This document shows, one piece after another, positions 10,108 through 20,570 of a stretch of 64,000 nucleotides of DNA (positions are counted from its first letter, which is position 1; each line of letters opens with the position of its first letter). The notes under the pieces are model-generated. The model saw only the letters and a program-made list of their open reading frames with translations. It ran no database searches and was not told where the DNA came from. The DNA lies in contig CM077597.1 in the NCBI GenBank assembly GCA_039654915.1, positions 62,276,001 to 62,340,000 of the forward strand, read 5' to 3'. Position numbers and translations under genes: made by a program. This DNA comes from Aquilaria yunnanensis. Its lineage: Eukaryota; Streptophyta; Magnoliopsida; Malvales; Thymelaeaceae.

Positions 10108-12593
10108 TATTCCCACTCCGGGGTAGTCTAGTTTTGGTGCCAAAACTTTGCATTTAAACTCCCAGGATTGGTGTGTCCTGTAGGTCATCAGAACAACACC
10201 CCTAGTGTGCATACTCAAGTGACTCTCTTGAGCACTATGCAAATATGTGCATATTGGTCTAACCATAGCACACATATTTAAATTTATGCACACGATGGCA
10301 GCTAAGAAGGAAAACACTAGCACAAGTCTTAGTTTTGGCTTCCACACATTAGGCAATCTTGTTGAGTTCTAGTGACCAGCCACTGTGCCTGTAACTTCCA
10401 CTAAAAAAATGTATCATTCTAGCCTCATACCCCCCTATTTTCTTTGCTCCATTACAAATTAGAGACTTAGATCAAACCAAGGAATTTTGGTTTACATCAA
10501 TAGCCCACCTATGGACCAAGTTATGGATTTTTTAAGTTGGTTACAAAATTCTGAACAAATGAACAGTAACTTAGCCAACTTTGCAACGTCATATCTTTGG
10601 CTACAGGTATTTAAATCCAGAAATTCCAAATCCAGTTAACCATCTAGATGTACTCTAGGTGTGGTAAAAATTTTATACCAAGATTCAGTTTACACAGGGA
10701 GATATTAAACTTTAGGTACATGGTCGAAATTCTGGCAACCTTTGGACCATTTTGCCCATACAATTTTTCCAAACCATGCAAACACTTCATTCACAAGGGG
10801 AAAGCCCTCCAAGGCTATCCCATACATGTCCAATACACATATTAATTACATTCTCTTGCATCTAGCAACTTTATGTGGCCAAAACGGAATTTACAAGTAA
10901 GCAGCCCATCATTCACACGTAGGCAGCTTTCCACCACATCACTTACATAGCCAAAACATTACTTAAATGTTCACATAATTGTCTCATTTTACATACACTA
11001 CATATAAATGCATACATGCACTAAAATATGGTCTTAATTAGGCTAAATACGCACCCTAGGTTACAGGAGGTCCTGAGACACAATGGACTCCAAAAACAGG
11101 ATGCTGGACAGCTGCTGCATAACACGATAAGTACCACCATTAAAAATACCAAATGTGCTCCTAAAATCACCAAAATTTCCAGATCATAACTAGACATATG
11201 GAAGTTCATGTACCTGAAATTTCAGATAAAAAATCAAACCAGAAAGGTTAGTTGGAAGGTGATATTTCAGCTGGACCTGAAATGACAGAATTGAGGGCAG
11301 TAAGTTTCATTGAGAAACTTAGTAAGGGTAACACTTGGTTTCTTAAGGTAATGTGATCCTCATTAAAACCTACATCCAAATACACTAAAAAAAAAAACAC
11401 AATGCATATAAACAAGATATAACAACCAAATGCAGCAGCCAAACACAAACAACAAACACATGAAATGTCGCAGCAACATATACCATAGGTTAGTCCATAA
11501 AACACATAATAAACATAACCAAATCACTATGCCAGCCCTCATCAAGCTAATGCTTGGTATTAGGAGAATTTTAACACTATTTAGCACTAACTTTGGGTGC
11601 TAGAAACCCTCATTTTACTGACATCTTTGTGCACTTGACAATAGGTCACAGAACCATCAATAAGTGCACTCCCCTCAATAAGCTTGGTCCATCAAGCTCA
11701 TGGCTCTCTTCCAAGCTTAGCCATAGCTCCATGGTTGCTTAAAAATACAGAAAAAAAACCCATGAGAGCAAGGGAACCCTTACCAAAGTGGGTAGGCCAA
11801 AAATCAAGCTTGATCCTTGAAGTATGCAAGAAATAGCTCTAGTTTGCTTTCAATTGCCTCCGTTTGCCTTCAATTTCAATCAATTGCAAGTTTGAAGTTG
11901 TGGTGGCTATGGACGAAGTATGGCTGTGTTCTTGGGCTGGGGGAGGACGAAAATGAGAGAGGGATAAGTGATTTGGCCACTTAAATGACCCTAAATGAGC
12001 TTAAGGGCACCAAAACACTCTTAAACAAGCTTAACCTTGCTTTATGTCATTTTCCTTTTCACTAATTATAGTTTCCTTGTCTTAAACTCATTGGCACACA
12101 TGTGCCCAACATTTTTGACTAATTATCAAGTCTTGGCTGCCTTTCCATAGTGGGATAACCCCACAATTCCACCCTTAGACTTAAGTCAAAAGCCTGAACA
12201 CCTTAAGGTTTACACTAGGACATTTAGGTCCTTATTGCCTTTAGTGTTTCCTTTGTCCAAACTTGTCTTCCATGAGCAATTTGGTCATCCAATAGCACTT
12301 TTGTACCATTCATATCCTTCCCATAACTCTCCAAGTATCTTTCTTGATAGTTTTGCAATTGAGTACCCGAATTTCCAAAACCTTACAAAAAAGTCCATAG
12401 GTTGCTTGACAAACAAACAATCCTTTAGGCTTTTCGTGGGGGCCAAGTTACCAACTTGGAACACTTTTAAGGAGGTTTTGATCATGCCTTTTACCCCCCA
12501 CACTTCAATCACTATGGTGAGAATTATACAATATAATGGTTTTTTAGCCGTTATGACGCACTTGTAATTCTCCCATTTTGTGAGGTGGTAACA
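10108..12593 (-). mobile_element. S1: solo long LTR (2,486 bp) with target duplication TGACC
   Basis: The insertion is bounded by TGACC at 10103-10107 and 12594-12598. Removing one copy restores the reading frame ..FLDLD-HFFLAALDIP.. of the asORF. In minus orientation it starts TGTTACC and ends GGGAATA, an imperfect inverted end in which the usual CA has become TA. It is AT-rich, without coding capacity, and unlike the Tat LTRs. A second, partial copy is at 128-637. I infer a solo LTR left by recombination; its family is not identified. Confidence 0.8.
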
Positions 12594-12774
12594 TGACCAC
12601 TTTTTCTTGGCGGCCCTGGACATCCCCGAAGAGCCTTCCTGGCAATGGTTGAGGGCAGAGTTCCTCAACCTTCTTGACGTTCCACCTTCGGCGCCGAGAT
12701 CTATTGATAAAGATTCCGAAGGCGTGGAGGCCGAGGATGGAGAGGAACCGGTGGATGCCAAGGATCGCGAATAG

Positions 12775-13230
12775 GCCTCCTTTTTCTTTTCCTCCTGTAA
12801 TCCATCTGCTATATTCTTTTATCAGTGTTAATAAAATTTGCTTTCTTCATACTCTGTTGTATTCGATCAGTACTTCTTTGGAAAGCACCGCCATTTGCGA
12901 AACTCAACCTTTGTTCGAATCATGTCTGATCAACGTTTTTTATACAAAGGTACAGCTCGGTAATATACACGTTCGAATGACCAGATTCGGCGTATCTAGC
13001 ATTTTTTTTTCAAAAATTTATCTAAGTTCTAGCCATGCACTTGGGGAAATTTATCTCTGACCGAGGGAAACACCTATCTTCGGGAATAACTGTCCTCAAT
13101 CATGCTTCCTTGGTGTTTTTGAAAATCTTTTCCCAATGTCCATTTAGGCGCTTTTAGGGGATAAATGCCTTTGGTGCCAACTAACGTTATACACTTTGAT
13201 GCCGGCCTTCGGGGGTGCGAAACCAGCATC
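12775..13230. other. T2 spacer between asORF and integrase, left part
   Basis: Non-coding. It resembles the downstream region of the asORF in other copies (a T-rich stretch after the stop, then TTCGG-rich sequence). It is interrupted at 13231 by LTR S2 and resumes at 14268-14446. Confidence 0.5.
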
Positions 13231-14267
13231 TGATGCGGTCCGGTTAGGCGGAGCCAGCATGTCCACTGTGTGCAGCGGTGTGGGCAGCAGGGGGTCCTGG
13301 AGGTGCAAGAAGGTGCCCAGAGAGGGCCACCTTAGGTGGTGGCTGGCAGCTTCCTGATACCGTGGTTGGTGAGGACAGGAAAGACTTCTGGCATGGGAGA
13401 GAGCCCGGAGCGGAGAGCCTTCAGGGAGACCTGGCTGAAACACTCAGAAAATAGGGGTTAGGAGGCCCCCGGGGTGGTTTTCCGGGGGGGAAACTCCGAC
13501 GCCCAAGTCAGTGCTCCGAGAAAGAAAGATACTCCGTAAAAAGCACAAGGGACTCTTGCCTAACGTGTCTTTCTGAGGGATGAAGAAAGAGTATTCAGGC
13601 GGAGAGAGGAGAGCGTCTTCCTGTCCTTTTGTTCCTTCGGCGGAGACCCCCCTGCCTGTGACCATTTCCCTGGTTTATAAGGGAGGAGGTGATCCCTTCA
13701 TATTGTGACACGTGTATGGATGAATGGTGTTTGTATTTTTAGGTGTGGAGGGCCCTAGTCAGCTATAGGCTCCTCGAGCCGTGAGCCGTAGTAGGTGTAG
13801 CCCTGTGTGACAGGACGCATGCTACGATGGCGTGCCAGAGCGCTTCTGGAGGTGGCGTGCCAGAGCGCTTCTAGAGGTGGCATGCCAGAGACGTATGTGA
13901 ATGGAGTGTCAGAGACTCCTTGATGGCTCTTGCCGTACAACCGAGGTCCCTTTGGTTGATGTCTCACTTCGGGGTGAGGGGCCCTTTCCCGGAGTCAAGC
14001 TGGAACTTCGGTGACTACGTCTTTGGGGGGCTTTCTCCCGTAGGGGGTGGTTGGTCTTTCTCCCCTGAAGCTGGTTCGGTCGCCTTCCCAAAGGAGGCGC
14101 TACACTGGCCTTCAAAGTTCGCATTTGGTGATACACTGAGGTCGTGCGCCTCAGGTGTAATGCCTTCCTTCACTCCGGAGTCCGTTCCGAGGTCGTATGC
14201 CTCAGGTGTCTGGCGCCCTCTTTCTTGCAGTCGGCAGGTGGTTAGGGCGATAGCACTTTCGCTATCA
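13231..14267 (-). repeat. S2: Tat LTR in the T2 spacer, probably solo
   Basis: A 1,037-bp LTR (TGATAGCG...CCGCATCA in element orientation) of the same subfamily as T4's LTRs. It carries GACACGTGTATGG near 13707 and the CCCCCGGGG...CCGGGGGG hairpin block near 13468-13495. No primer site or gag flanks it, and T2 sequence lies on both sides. The five flanking bases (GCATC and CACTT) do not match, so the target duplication is lost or the ends are altered. Confidence 0.65.
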
Positions 14268-14446
14268 CACTTGCCGAACGCTGGCCCCTTTTTGCGAGCT
14301 TATCGCTTCGGCGCACTCATGTTCGATTTTCGCCTCGGAATCGGGTGTGTCGTTGTTCGGGAGCGGGCATCTTTTGTCAAGTTTTGCTCAGACGCCTTCG
14401 AAAAAAATCTCATTACACCTTGCTCGGTCAGTTACCTCAGAAATTT

Positions 14447-15540
14447 CTAAGTACAAAATTTTCTTAAAGAATCCGAATGCCATGTATTTTTAATTCTCCA
14501 CCCTCGGTGTCACCGAGCTTGTGTATTCCCGGTCGAATTTCCTCGAGAACCAAATAGGGTCCATCCCAGTTTGCACAAAGTACTCCATGCGATGGTCTTT
14601 TAGGTTCAAACTCAACTTTTCAGAGAATGAGGTCTTACTTTTTTATTCCTTTTTGCTTGACATGTAGGTTGGTAGCGACGGCTACTCTCTGTTGGAAAGC
14701 TTTAGTTCTCAACTCGGCCATTTCTCTATGTTCGTCCACAAGGTCCAACTTGGTTCTCAAACCAAGGTTGTTCCCTTCTTTGTCGAACACCTACATCCTA
14801 ATCGATGGTTGGATGATTTCTACAGGAATCATGGCCTCTGAACCGAATACGTGTAGAAGGGTGTTTCACCCGTGGCTCTCCTCGGAGTGGTTCGGTAGCT
14901 CCACAACACGCTTGAGGGCTCTCCTGGCCATTTTCCCTTTGCTTCCTTTAGCCTCTTCTTTAGGCCATCCTTTATTGTCCTATTGGACACTTCAACTTGT
15001 CCATTGCTTTGAGGATGGGCCACCAGGGTGAAGTGCATTTTAATTCCGAGGTCGGTTATGAATTCCTAGAACCCTTTATCGATTAATTGGGAGCCATTAT
15101 CGGCCACTATTACCCTTGGAATACCGAATCTGCATATGATGCTTTTCCAGATGAATCTCTGAATATCCTTGGCCAATATTGCTGCTAAGGGCTCTACCTC
15201 AATCCATTTGGTGAAGTAGTCTGTGGCGACTACGCAAAATTTCACTCCCCCGGCAGCAGTCGGGAAGGGTCCAACGAGGTCGATGCCCCATATGGTGAGG
15301 GGATAGGGATAGTTCGCCGAAGTTATGTTTTTCGAGAGTAGTCTCTGGATAGGAGCGTGCCTTTGGCAATTATCGCACTTTTGGACGAACTGCCTTGCGT
15401 CCTTTCTCAGAGTGGGCCAGAAATACCCTTGTCGAAGGAGAACCCCAGCAAGGGCGTCGGTTCCTATGTGCAAACCACAGGCTCCCTCATGGACTTCTTG
15501 GAGGATTGCTTCGACATCCTCTTCACCGATACACCTCTGT
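14447..15540 (-). pseudogene. Integrase of T2, degraded
   Basis: The frame at 15473-15066 holds the zinc-binding motif (HIGTDALAGV...QKCDNCQRHA), then IWGIDLVGPFP, the first catalytic Asp in VATDYFTKW and the second in VADNGSQL; it stops after IDKGF. The next piece (15038-14829) has [15 protein letters not shown] with the catalytic Glu and [14 protein letters not shown]. The C-terminal part runs to a stop at 14447. Frameshifts separate the parts. Confidence 0.85.
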
Positions 15541-16618
15541 AATGGGGTGGCATACCCTTGTCGGTACAGCTCTTCCCCTATCAGGAAGTATCTCCCTGAA
15601 CACTTTCACACTTTAGCTGCTTCGAGTGAGTTCTTGGGGAGTTTTGAGGTTGAGAGGTATTTTTTGATAGGGTCCTTCCACCCTTTTCCCGAGGTTGCAC
15701 GCATATCACCGCTATGCTCGGCTGGTGCAGTAGCTCTGTTGACTCTCTTGACTTGGCCAGTGTGTCAACCTCCATGTTATGTCGTCGAGCTACATTTTCT
15801 ATATGCACCGTGTCGAGCTCATGGATGAGTTCCTTGACGAGGTTATGATATTTTTCCAAGGTTGGATCCTTCGCACCATAATCTCCTGCCATCTGCCGGA
15901 CCACTAACTGAGAATCGCTATGGGCCTTAAGATTTCTCACACCCACCCTCTTTGCCAGTCGTAAGCCTGCTATGAGGGCTTCATATTTGGTGATGTTATT
16001 GGTGACATTGAATCCGAACTTAATAGCCTTCGTCGCCTCCATTCCTTCAGGACGTCGGAGGACCACTCCAACTCCCTGGTGTTCGGAACCCGAGGCTCCG
16101 TTGATAAATAGCATCCACTCAGGTTTGTCTTTTACGAGGTCTTCTGAGGTATCTTCAGTTCTTGGGACCTCGGCGATGAAGTCTAGCAATGGTTGCGCCT
16201 TTATGGCCTTCCTTGGCTCATAGGTGATTTTATATTCACCGAGCTCAATGCACCATTTTGACAGTCTTCCCGAGTGATCAACCATCCTCATGATATCCCG
16301 AAGAGGTAGGTTACTTCAGACAGTAACAGGGTGTGCTTGGAAGTAAGGTCATAACCTTCTACTTGCCAACACTAAGGCATAGATGGCCTACTGTAGAAGA
16401 GGGTACCTGACTTCGGCTCCATGTAGTGACTTACTTACATAGTATACCGGCCACTATCTTCCTCCCTCTTCTTTTACAAGCATCGAACTTACTGCTTTTT
16501 CGCTGACGGTGATATAAAGGATGAAGGGTTCTCTATCCTTCATCTACCGAAGTGTCAGCAGATGGGTTAAGTAGGTTTTGAGAACATCCAAGGCTTTTTG
16601 GCAATCTTCATTCCAAGG
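15541..16618 (-). pseudogene. RNase H and aRH of T2, cut off by T3
   Basis: A 236-codon frame (16291-15581) holds the end of the pol RNase H (VDHSGRLSKWCIELGEYKITYEPRKAI) and a nearly full second RNase H: INGASGSEHQGVGVVL, NNITKYEALIAGLRLA, LKAHSDSQLVVRQMAG and a VDTLAK end. The region 16291-16618 encodes the start of the pol RNase H and the RT end (PWNEDCQKA). At 16619 T3's LTR begins; the rest of T2 pol and gag is not in the window. Confidence 0.85.
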
Positions 16619-17216
16619 TGATAGCCAAAGGGCTATTACCCTCTAAACTCTCAAGCTCTGATGAAGCACCGCCCTCAGAAAAGATGAGCATCACCCTCGA
16701 AGAATGCGAGCACCAACCTCGGGAAAAGAGGGTCCACAGTCCTTAACCCCCGGACCTTGGTAATCCACCATTACCCTTGCGAATAACAGGGCTAACCTCG
16801 GGAAAATGGTACACTACCGTGATCGGTAAAATGACCTGACTAACTTCGGGAAGAGTAGACTCACCATCCTCGATAGGGGAAAACATCATCTGAAGGGAAT
16901 CCTTTGTGCTGAGGGCCCTTCCGAGTATATGGGCCGACCTCGCTTAGAACCTCTCATATCCCGAAGAGGTCTCTTCCACCGAAGAGGGCTTGTGAACACG
17001 ACAAAAATGGTTAAGGAGCCTCTTACACAGAGCCCTCACAAACGCCCCTGACATATAGGCCTCCCACAGCCATGACTTATGGCCAGCTAGAGATCCCTAT
17101 ACCCGATGGTACGAACCGTATCTGGCCGAACACGTGTCATGATCTAAGCGAGCTGTGTCAAACAGACTTCTCCCAATCTCCTCATATAAATACTTGGGAA
17201 AATGACCTTTGGTAAG
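16619..17216 (+). repeat. 5' LTR of T3, first part
   Basis: Starts TGATAGCCAAAGGGCTATTACCC and matches the T2 LTR (6416-7113) in subfamily. It has GAACACGTGTCATGATCT near 17138 and a CATATAAATA box near 17183. It breaks off at 17216 and continues at 26354, after T4. The five bases before it, CAAGG (16614-16618), are the left half of its own target duplication; the right half is not in the window. Confidence 0.8.
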
Positions 17217-18250
17217 TGATAGCCAAACTGCTATCGCCCTGACCACCTACCGACCATGGGAAAGAGGGAGCCAGACACTTAGGCATACGACCTCAGAAAC
17301 GACTCCGGAGTGAAGGAAGTCATACACTTGAGGCATGCGACCTTGGTAGCTCACCAAATTCCAACTTCAGGAGCCAACCTAGCGCCTCCTTCAAGAGGTA
17401 GACCGAACCAGCTTTGGGGGAGAAAGACCAACCACCCCCTGCGGGAGAAAGCCCCTCAAAGACATAGACCGAAGTTCCAGCCCGACTCCGGGAAAGGGCC
17501 CCTCACCCCGAAGTGAGACATCAACCAAAGGGACCTCGGTTGTACGGCAAGAGCCATCAAGGAGTCTCTAACACTCCGTTCACATACATCTCTAACACGC
17601 CACCTCCAGACACGCTCTGGCACGCCACCTCCAGAAGTGCTCTAGGACACCATCGCAGCATGTGTCCAGTCGCAAAGGGCTACACCTACTACGGCTCATG
17701 GCCCGAGGAGCCTGTAGATGGCTAGGGGCCCCCACGCCCAACAATACGAACACCATCCGCCCATACACGTGTCACAATCTGAAGGGATCACCTCCTCCCT
17801 TATAGACCAGGGAAATGGTCACAGGAAGGGGGTTCTCCGCCCGGAGGACCAAAAGGACAAGAGGACATTTTTCTCTCTCCGCCTGAATACTCTCCCTTCA
17901 GCCTTTAGAAAGACACGCTAGGCAAGAGTCCCTTGTGCTTATTACTGAAAATCTCTCTTTCTCGGAGCACTAACTTGGGCGTCGGAGGTTCCCCCCCGGA
18001 AAACCACCCCGGGGGCCTCCTAACCCCTATTTTCTGAGTGTTTCAGCCAGGTCTCCCTGAAGGATATCCGCTCCGGGCTCTCCCCTGTACTGGAAGTCTT
18101 TTCCATCCTCACCAACCACAGTACCAGGAAGCTGCCGGTCACCACTTAAGGTGACCCTCTCAGGGTACCTTCATGCACCTCCGGGACCCCTTGCTGCCCA
18201 CACCACTGCACACAGTGGAGATGCTTGCTCCGCACCTCCGGACCGCATCA
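17217..18250 (+). repeat. 5' LTR of T4
   Basis: 1,034 bp, TGATAGCC to CCGCATCA. It contains CATACACGTGTCACAATCTGA near 17762, a CTTATAGACC TATA-like box near 17798 and the hairpin block near 17992-18018 (CCCCCCGGAAAACCACC, then CCGGGGG), followed by a pyrimidine-rich TTTTCTGAGTGTTTCAG. By eye it is roughly 90% identical to the 3' copy at 25312-26348. Confidence 0.85.
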
Positions 18251-18252
18251 TG

Positions 18253-18270
18253 TGGCGCTGTTTGTGGGAA
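18253..18270 (+). other. Primer-binding site of T4
   Basis: TGGCGCTGTTTGTGGGAA, two bases after the LTR end, differing from T8's site at two C-to-T positions. It is the tRNA primer site for minus-strand synthesis; the tRNA is not assigned. Confidence 0.75.
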
Positions 18271-18789
18271 CTCACTCCTAGGTTGCCGAAAGTTGAAGCT
18301 CGGTGTTCTAAGGAGAGGGGACTCCCGAGGTCCCCGTCCGTGCCAGAGATTCAACGGGCAACCAAATAATGGCAGCAGGGATTTCCCTGCCCGAGGGTGA
18401 ACATCCTCTGACTATTACCATAGGCTTCCTACGCGAATTCCCACACCCTGGCGTGGTCGAAATGACACAGTAGTCAAGCCAAACAAGGCCACAGCAAAAA
18501 TTCGGGCCGAAGGCCCTCCTCATCAATACCTCGTGGGGTGGAGAGTCCCACGCCAATTCACAGGAATTGGGAAAATGGAGATAAATGGGATAAGTCCTCG
18601 GTGGGAACCGTGCTCCCCAGAGTATGACCTACGGGAAAAGCAGGGTCGGGATGACCCAAACCTCCCCGCCGAAAGAGTTCTACACCAGAGGAAAAAAGCT
18701 CCATCTCCTCGGCAACGAAGTCAAAACCCATTGCCCCGAGAGGTAGTTTACGACTTGAATTACGGGCAGAAGGCACCGACTCTACTTCC
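18271..18789 (+). pseudogene. gag N-terminal remnant and unassigned sequence of T4
   Basis: Just after the primer site, several frames hold traces of the gag leader (GDSRGPRPCQRFNGQPNNGSRDFPARG; compare the SKDKGLPRS..S.PEI leader of T8). A 131-codon frame at 18533-18928 has no capsid motif. No protease or RT motif appears before RNase H starts at about 18790, so around 3 kb of the usual coding region is missing. Confidence 0.6.
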
Positions 18790-19300
18790 CAGGACACGAC
18801 CGCTGTCCGAAGTGACCCGCCTCCGCGCAATGCCGAAAAAAAAGAGTAGAACATTCGGAAAAGACTATCGAAATGGTGCATCGAACTTGGAGAGTACTAC
18901 ATCATGTATAAGCCCGAAAGGGCAATAAACGCGCAGGTACTGGCAGACTGCATTGTCGAATTCCCAGAAGAAGGGAAGGCTGAAACCAACAGAGGAGACA
19001 GAGCGAAGGTAGATCCAGAGTGGAAACTCCTTGGCAGTGGAACCCCAAGCGCAGAACATCAGGGCGCTGGGATACACCCTCGGAGGCCCGAAGGCAAAGA
19101 GGCCACCAAGACGATCAAATTTGATTACCAAAAGTGTTGGGCCATCCAAGCATGGCAACGCTAGGTATAATAACCTTGCACAAAAGGCGGAAAGATCCTA
19201 CAAAGAGGAATCTCGTGACCAAAGAAGTCCCGAAAATCCTCATAAAGCGGCAGAAAGTGCAAAGACGTTCCGGACAACATTTTTTTATTAAAGGAAAAGC
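18790..19300 (+). pseudogene. RNase H and aRH remnants of T4
   Basis: Sequence near 18870-18960 reads the end of the pol RNase H (SKWCIELGEYYIMYKPERAINAQVLADCIVEFPE). The second RNase H begins at about 19010 (DPEWKLLGSGTPSAEHQGAGIHPRRPEGKEATKTIKFDYQ) and then breaks off; the catalytic Asp of the VDG motif has become SG. The remainder is short and shifted. Not functional. Confidence 0.75.
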
Positions 19301-20152
19301 TATGCAGGCAAAGGTATGCAACTCCGTTATAAAAGTATATATATCGGTAAAAAGGGTGCAGGACAATTCGTCCAAGAGGTGTGAAAATGGCCAGAGACAC
19401 GACAGCACCCGAAGATGTGAAGTTCTGCGTGATAGCAGATGAGTACTTCTCTGAGTGGGGTAAGGCAGAACTCCTAGCAACCATGCCAGCAAAAGGTGCA
19501 CAAAAAGTTCATCTGGAAGAACATAGTACACTGATTTGGCATACTGACGGTGACACCGGTCAGTAATGATTTCCAGTCTATGGACAGAGGATTTCAAGAA
19601 TCTGTCACCGACCTCGGAATAAAAAGGCACTTCAGCCCACCAGCTCTGCCCCCGAGCAACAGACAAGTAGAGGTAGCCAAAAGAGGTACTATAAGAGATG
19701 CAAAGGGAAAGTGGCCAGGAGAACTTCCTACTGTACTAAGGAGTTATCAAATAACTCCCCAAGGGGCCAACGCAGAGTCACCTTTGTCACTTATCTCTAG
19801 AATAGAAGCCACTCTCCATTTGAAGTAGTTCGGCCATCATATAGATGTTTGACGAAGGATGGCTAACGAACCAAGCCCGAAAGAAGAGCCTTTTCGGCAA
19901 AAGGTGGCCACAAGTGCAAACCTGCATGATAGGCCAAAAGGAATAAGGAAAAGGAGAGCTCACCCCCGAAAGGCCGAATTAGAATCCCGAGAGCCATCCT
20001 ATAGGGTACTTCTGCCAAACGGGAAAGGACCTTATTTGGTCCTAAACGAGGTCCGAAAGGGAGTATACAAGCTCGGCAACACCGAAGAAGGAAAACTAAA
20101 AAACACAAGGCACTCAGGTGCCTTAAAGAAATTCTACACTTCGAATTTTTAG
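19301..20152 (+). pseudogene. Integrase remnant of T4
   Basis: Pieces at 19381-19566 (DVKFCVIADEYFSEWGKAELLA: the first catalytic Asp position is Asp in IADEYF), 19550-19828 (DRGFQESVTDLGIKRHF, then NRQVEV, then [22 protein letters not shown]) and 19859-20152 (C-terminal LPNGKGPYLVLNEVRKGVYKLGNTE..KLKNT.HSGALKKFYTSNF plus stop). The zinc-binding part is nearly gone and frames change twice. Confidence 0.8.
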
Positions 20153-20570
20153 ACAAGAAATGGTGAAAGCCAAAAATTTGTCTAAGTCCAGAAAGTTTTC
20201 CCCTGTCTGAGAATGTTCGCCGAACAAAGCTGAAGTATGGACTCCCGAAAGTCTTCTATTCCTTCCGAAGTTAGTTGGGTTATAGGCCCAAAAGAGGGCA
20301 AGTCTACCGAACACGGCTGACAAGGGGTAGGTTAAACTTTCCTAAGTGAACTTCGCCAACTACGAAAGACCTCCCGAAGAATGGCTGACGAAAACAAGCA
20401 AAGAGAGTACCGAAGTCGCTTGACCGAAAGTGGTCGGGACAAGTGGGAAACAAAAATTGCTTAAAAAGACCTAGCCAAAATAGTGAAGGAAAATTCATTG
20501 AAGAAGGTCTTGATACAAGGAGAAAGATTACAAGAAGAAGAGTACAAAGAAAAAGAAGAAGGCAAAGGTC
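20153..20570. other. T4 spacer between integrase and asORF
   Basis: Purine-rich non-coding sequence between the converging integrase and asORF stops. I see no gene and no clear repeat. Confidence 0.5.

Larger units (their letters stand above)
7793..12774 (+). pseudogene. asORF of T2: four exons, interrupted by solo LTR S1
   Basis: Exons by comparison with T5 and T7: 7793-8670, 8738-9122, 9234-9494, 9573-10107 plus 12599-12774. Introns have GTAAGT...GCAG (67 bp), GTTTGT...GCAG (111 bp) and GTAAAC...GCAG. Exon 1 encodes the N-terminal domain (FRAQLKARL, FCQFHGIAVNELPP, QYYKLHPVPKGGSYFLLP) but has early stops and a copied patch. Exon 2 is basic and low-complexity; exon 4 is a coiled coil (LLAYTGYYWAWAAKQ onward) ending in FLAALDIPEEP. 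S1 splits exon 4 precisely. Transcription opposes gag-pol. Function unknown; the N-terminus resembles the plant 'putative gypsy type transposon' family. Confidence 0.75.

Noticed and set aside
10018..10356. A minus-strand 112-codon frame crossing the S1 boundary
   Set aside because: It spans the junction between S1 and the asORF, so it cannot be an ancestral gene.
13226..14272. A target duplication around LTR S2
   Set aside because: The flanking pentamers GCATC and CACTT do not match, and shifting the ends by a few bases gives no repeat.
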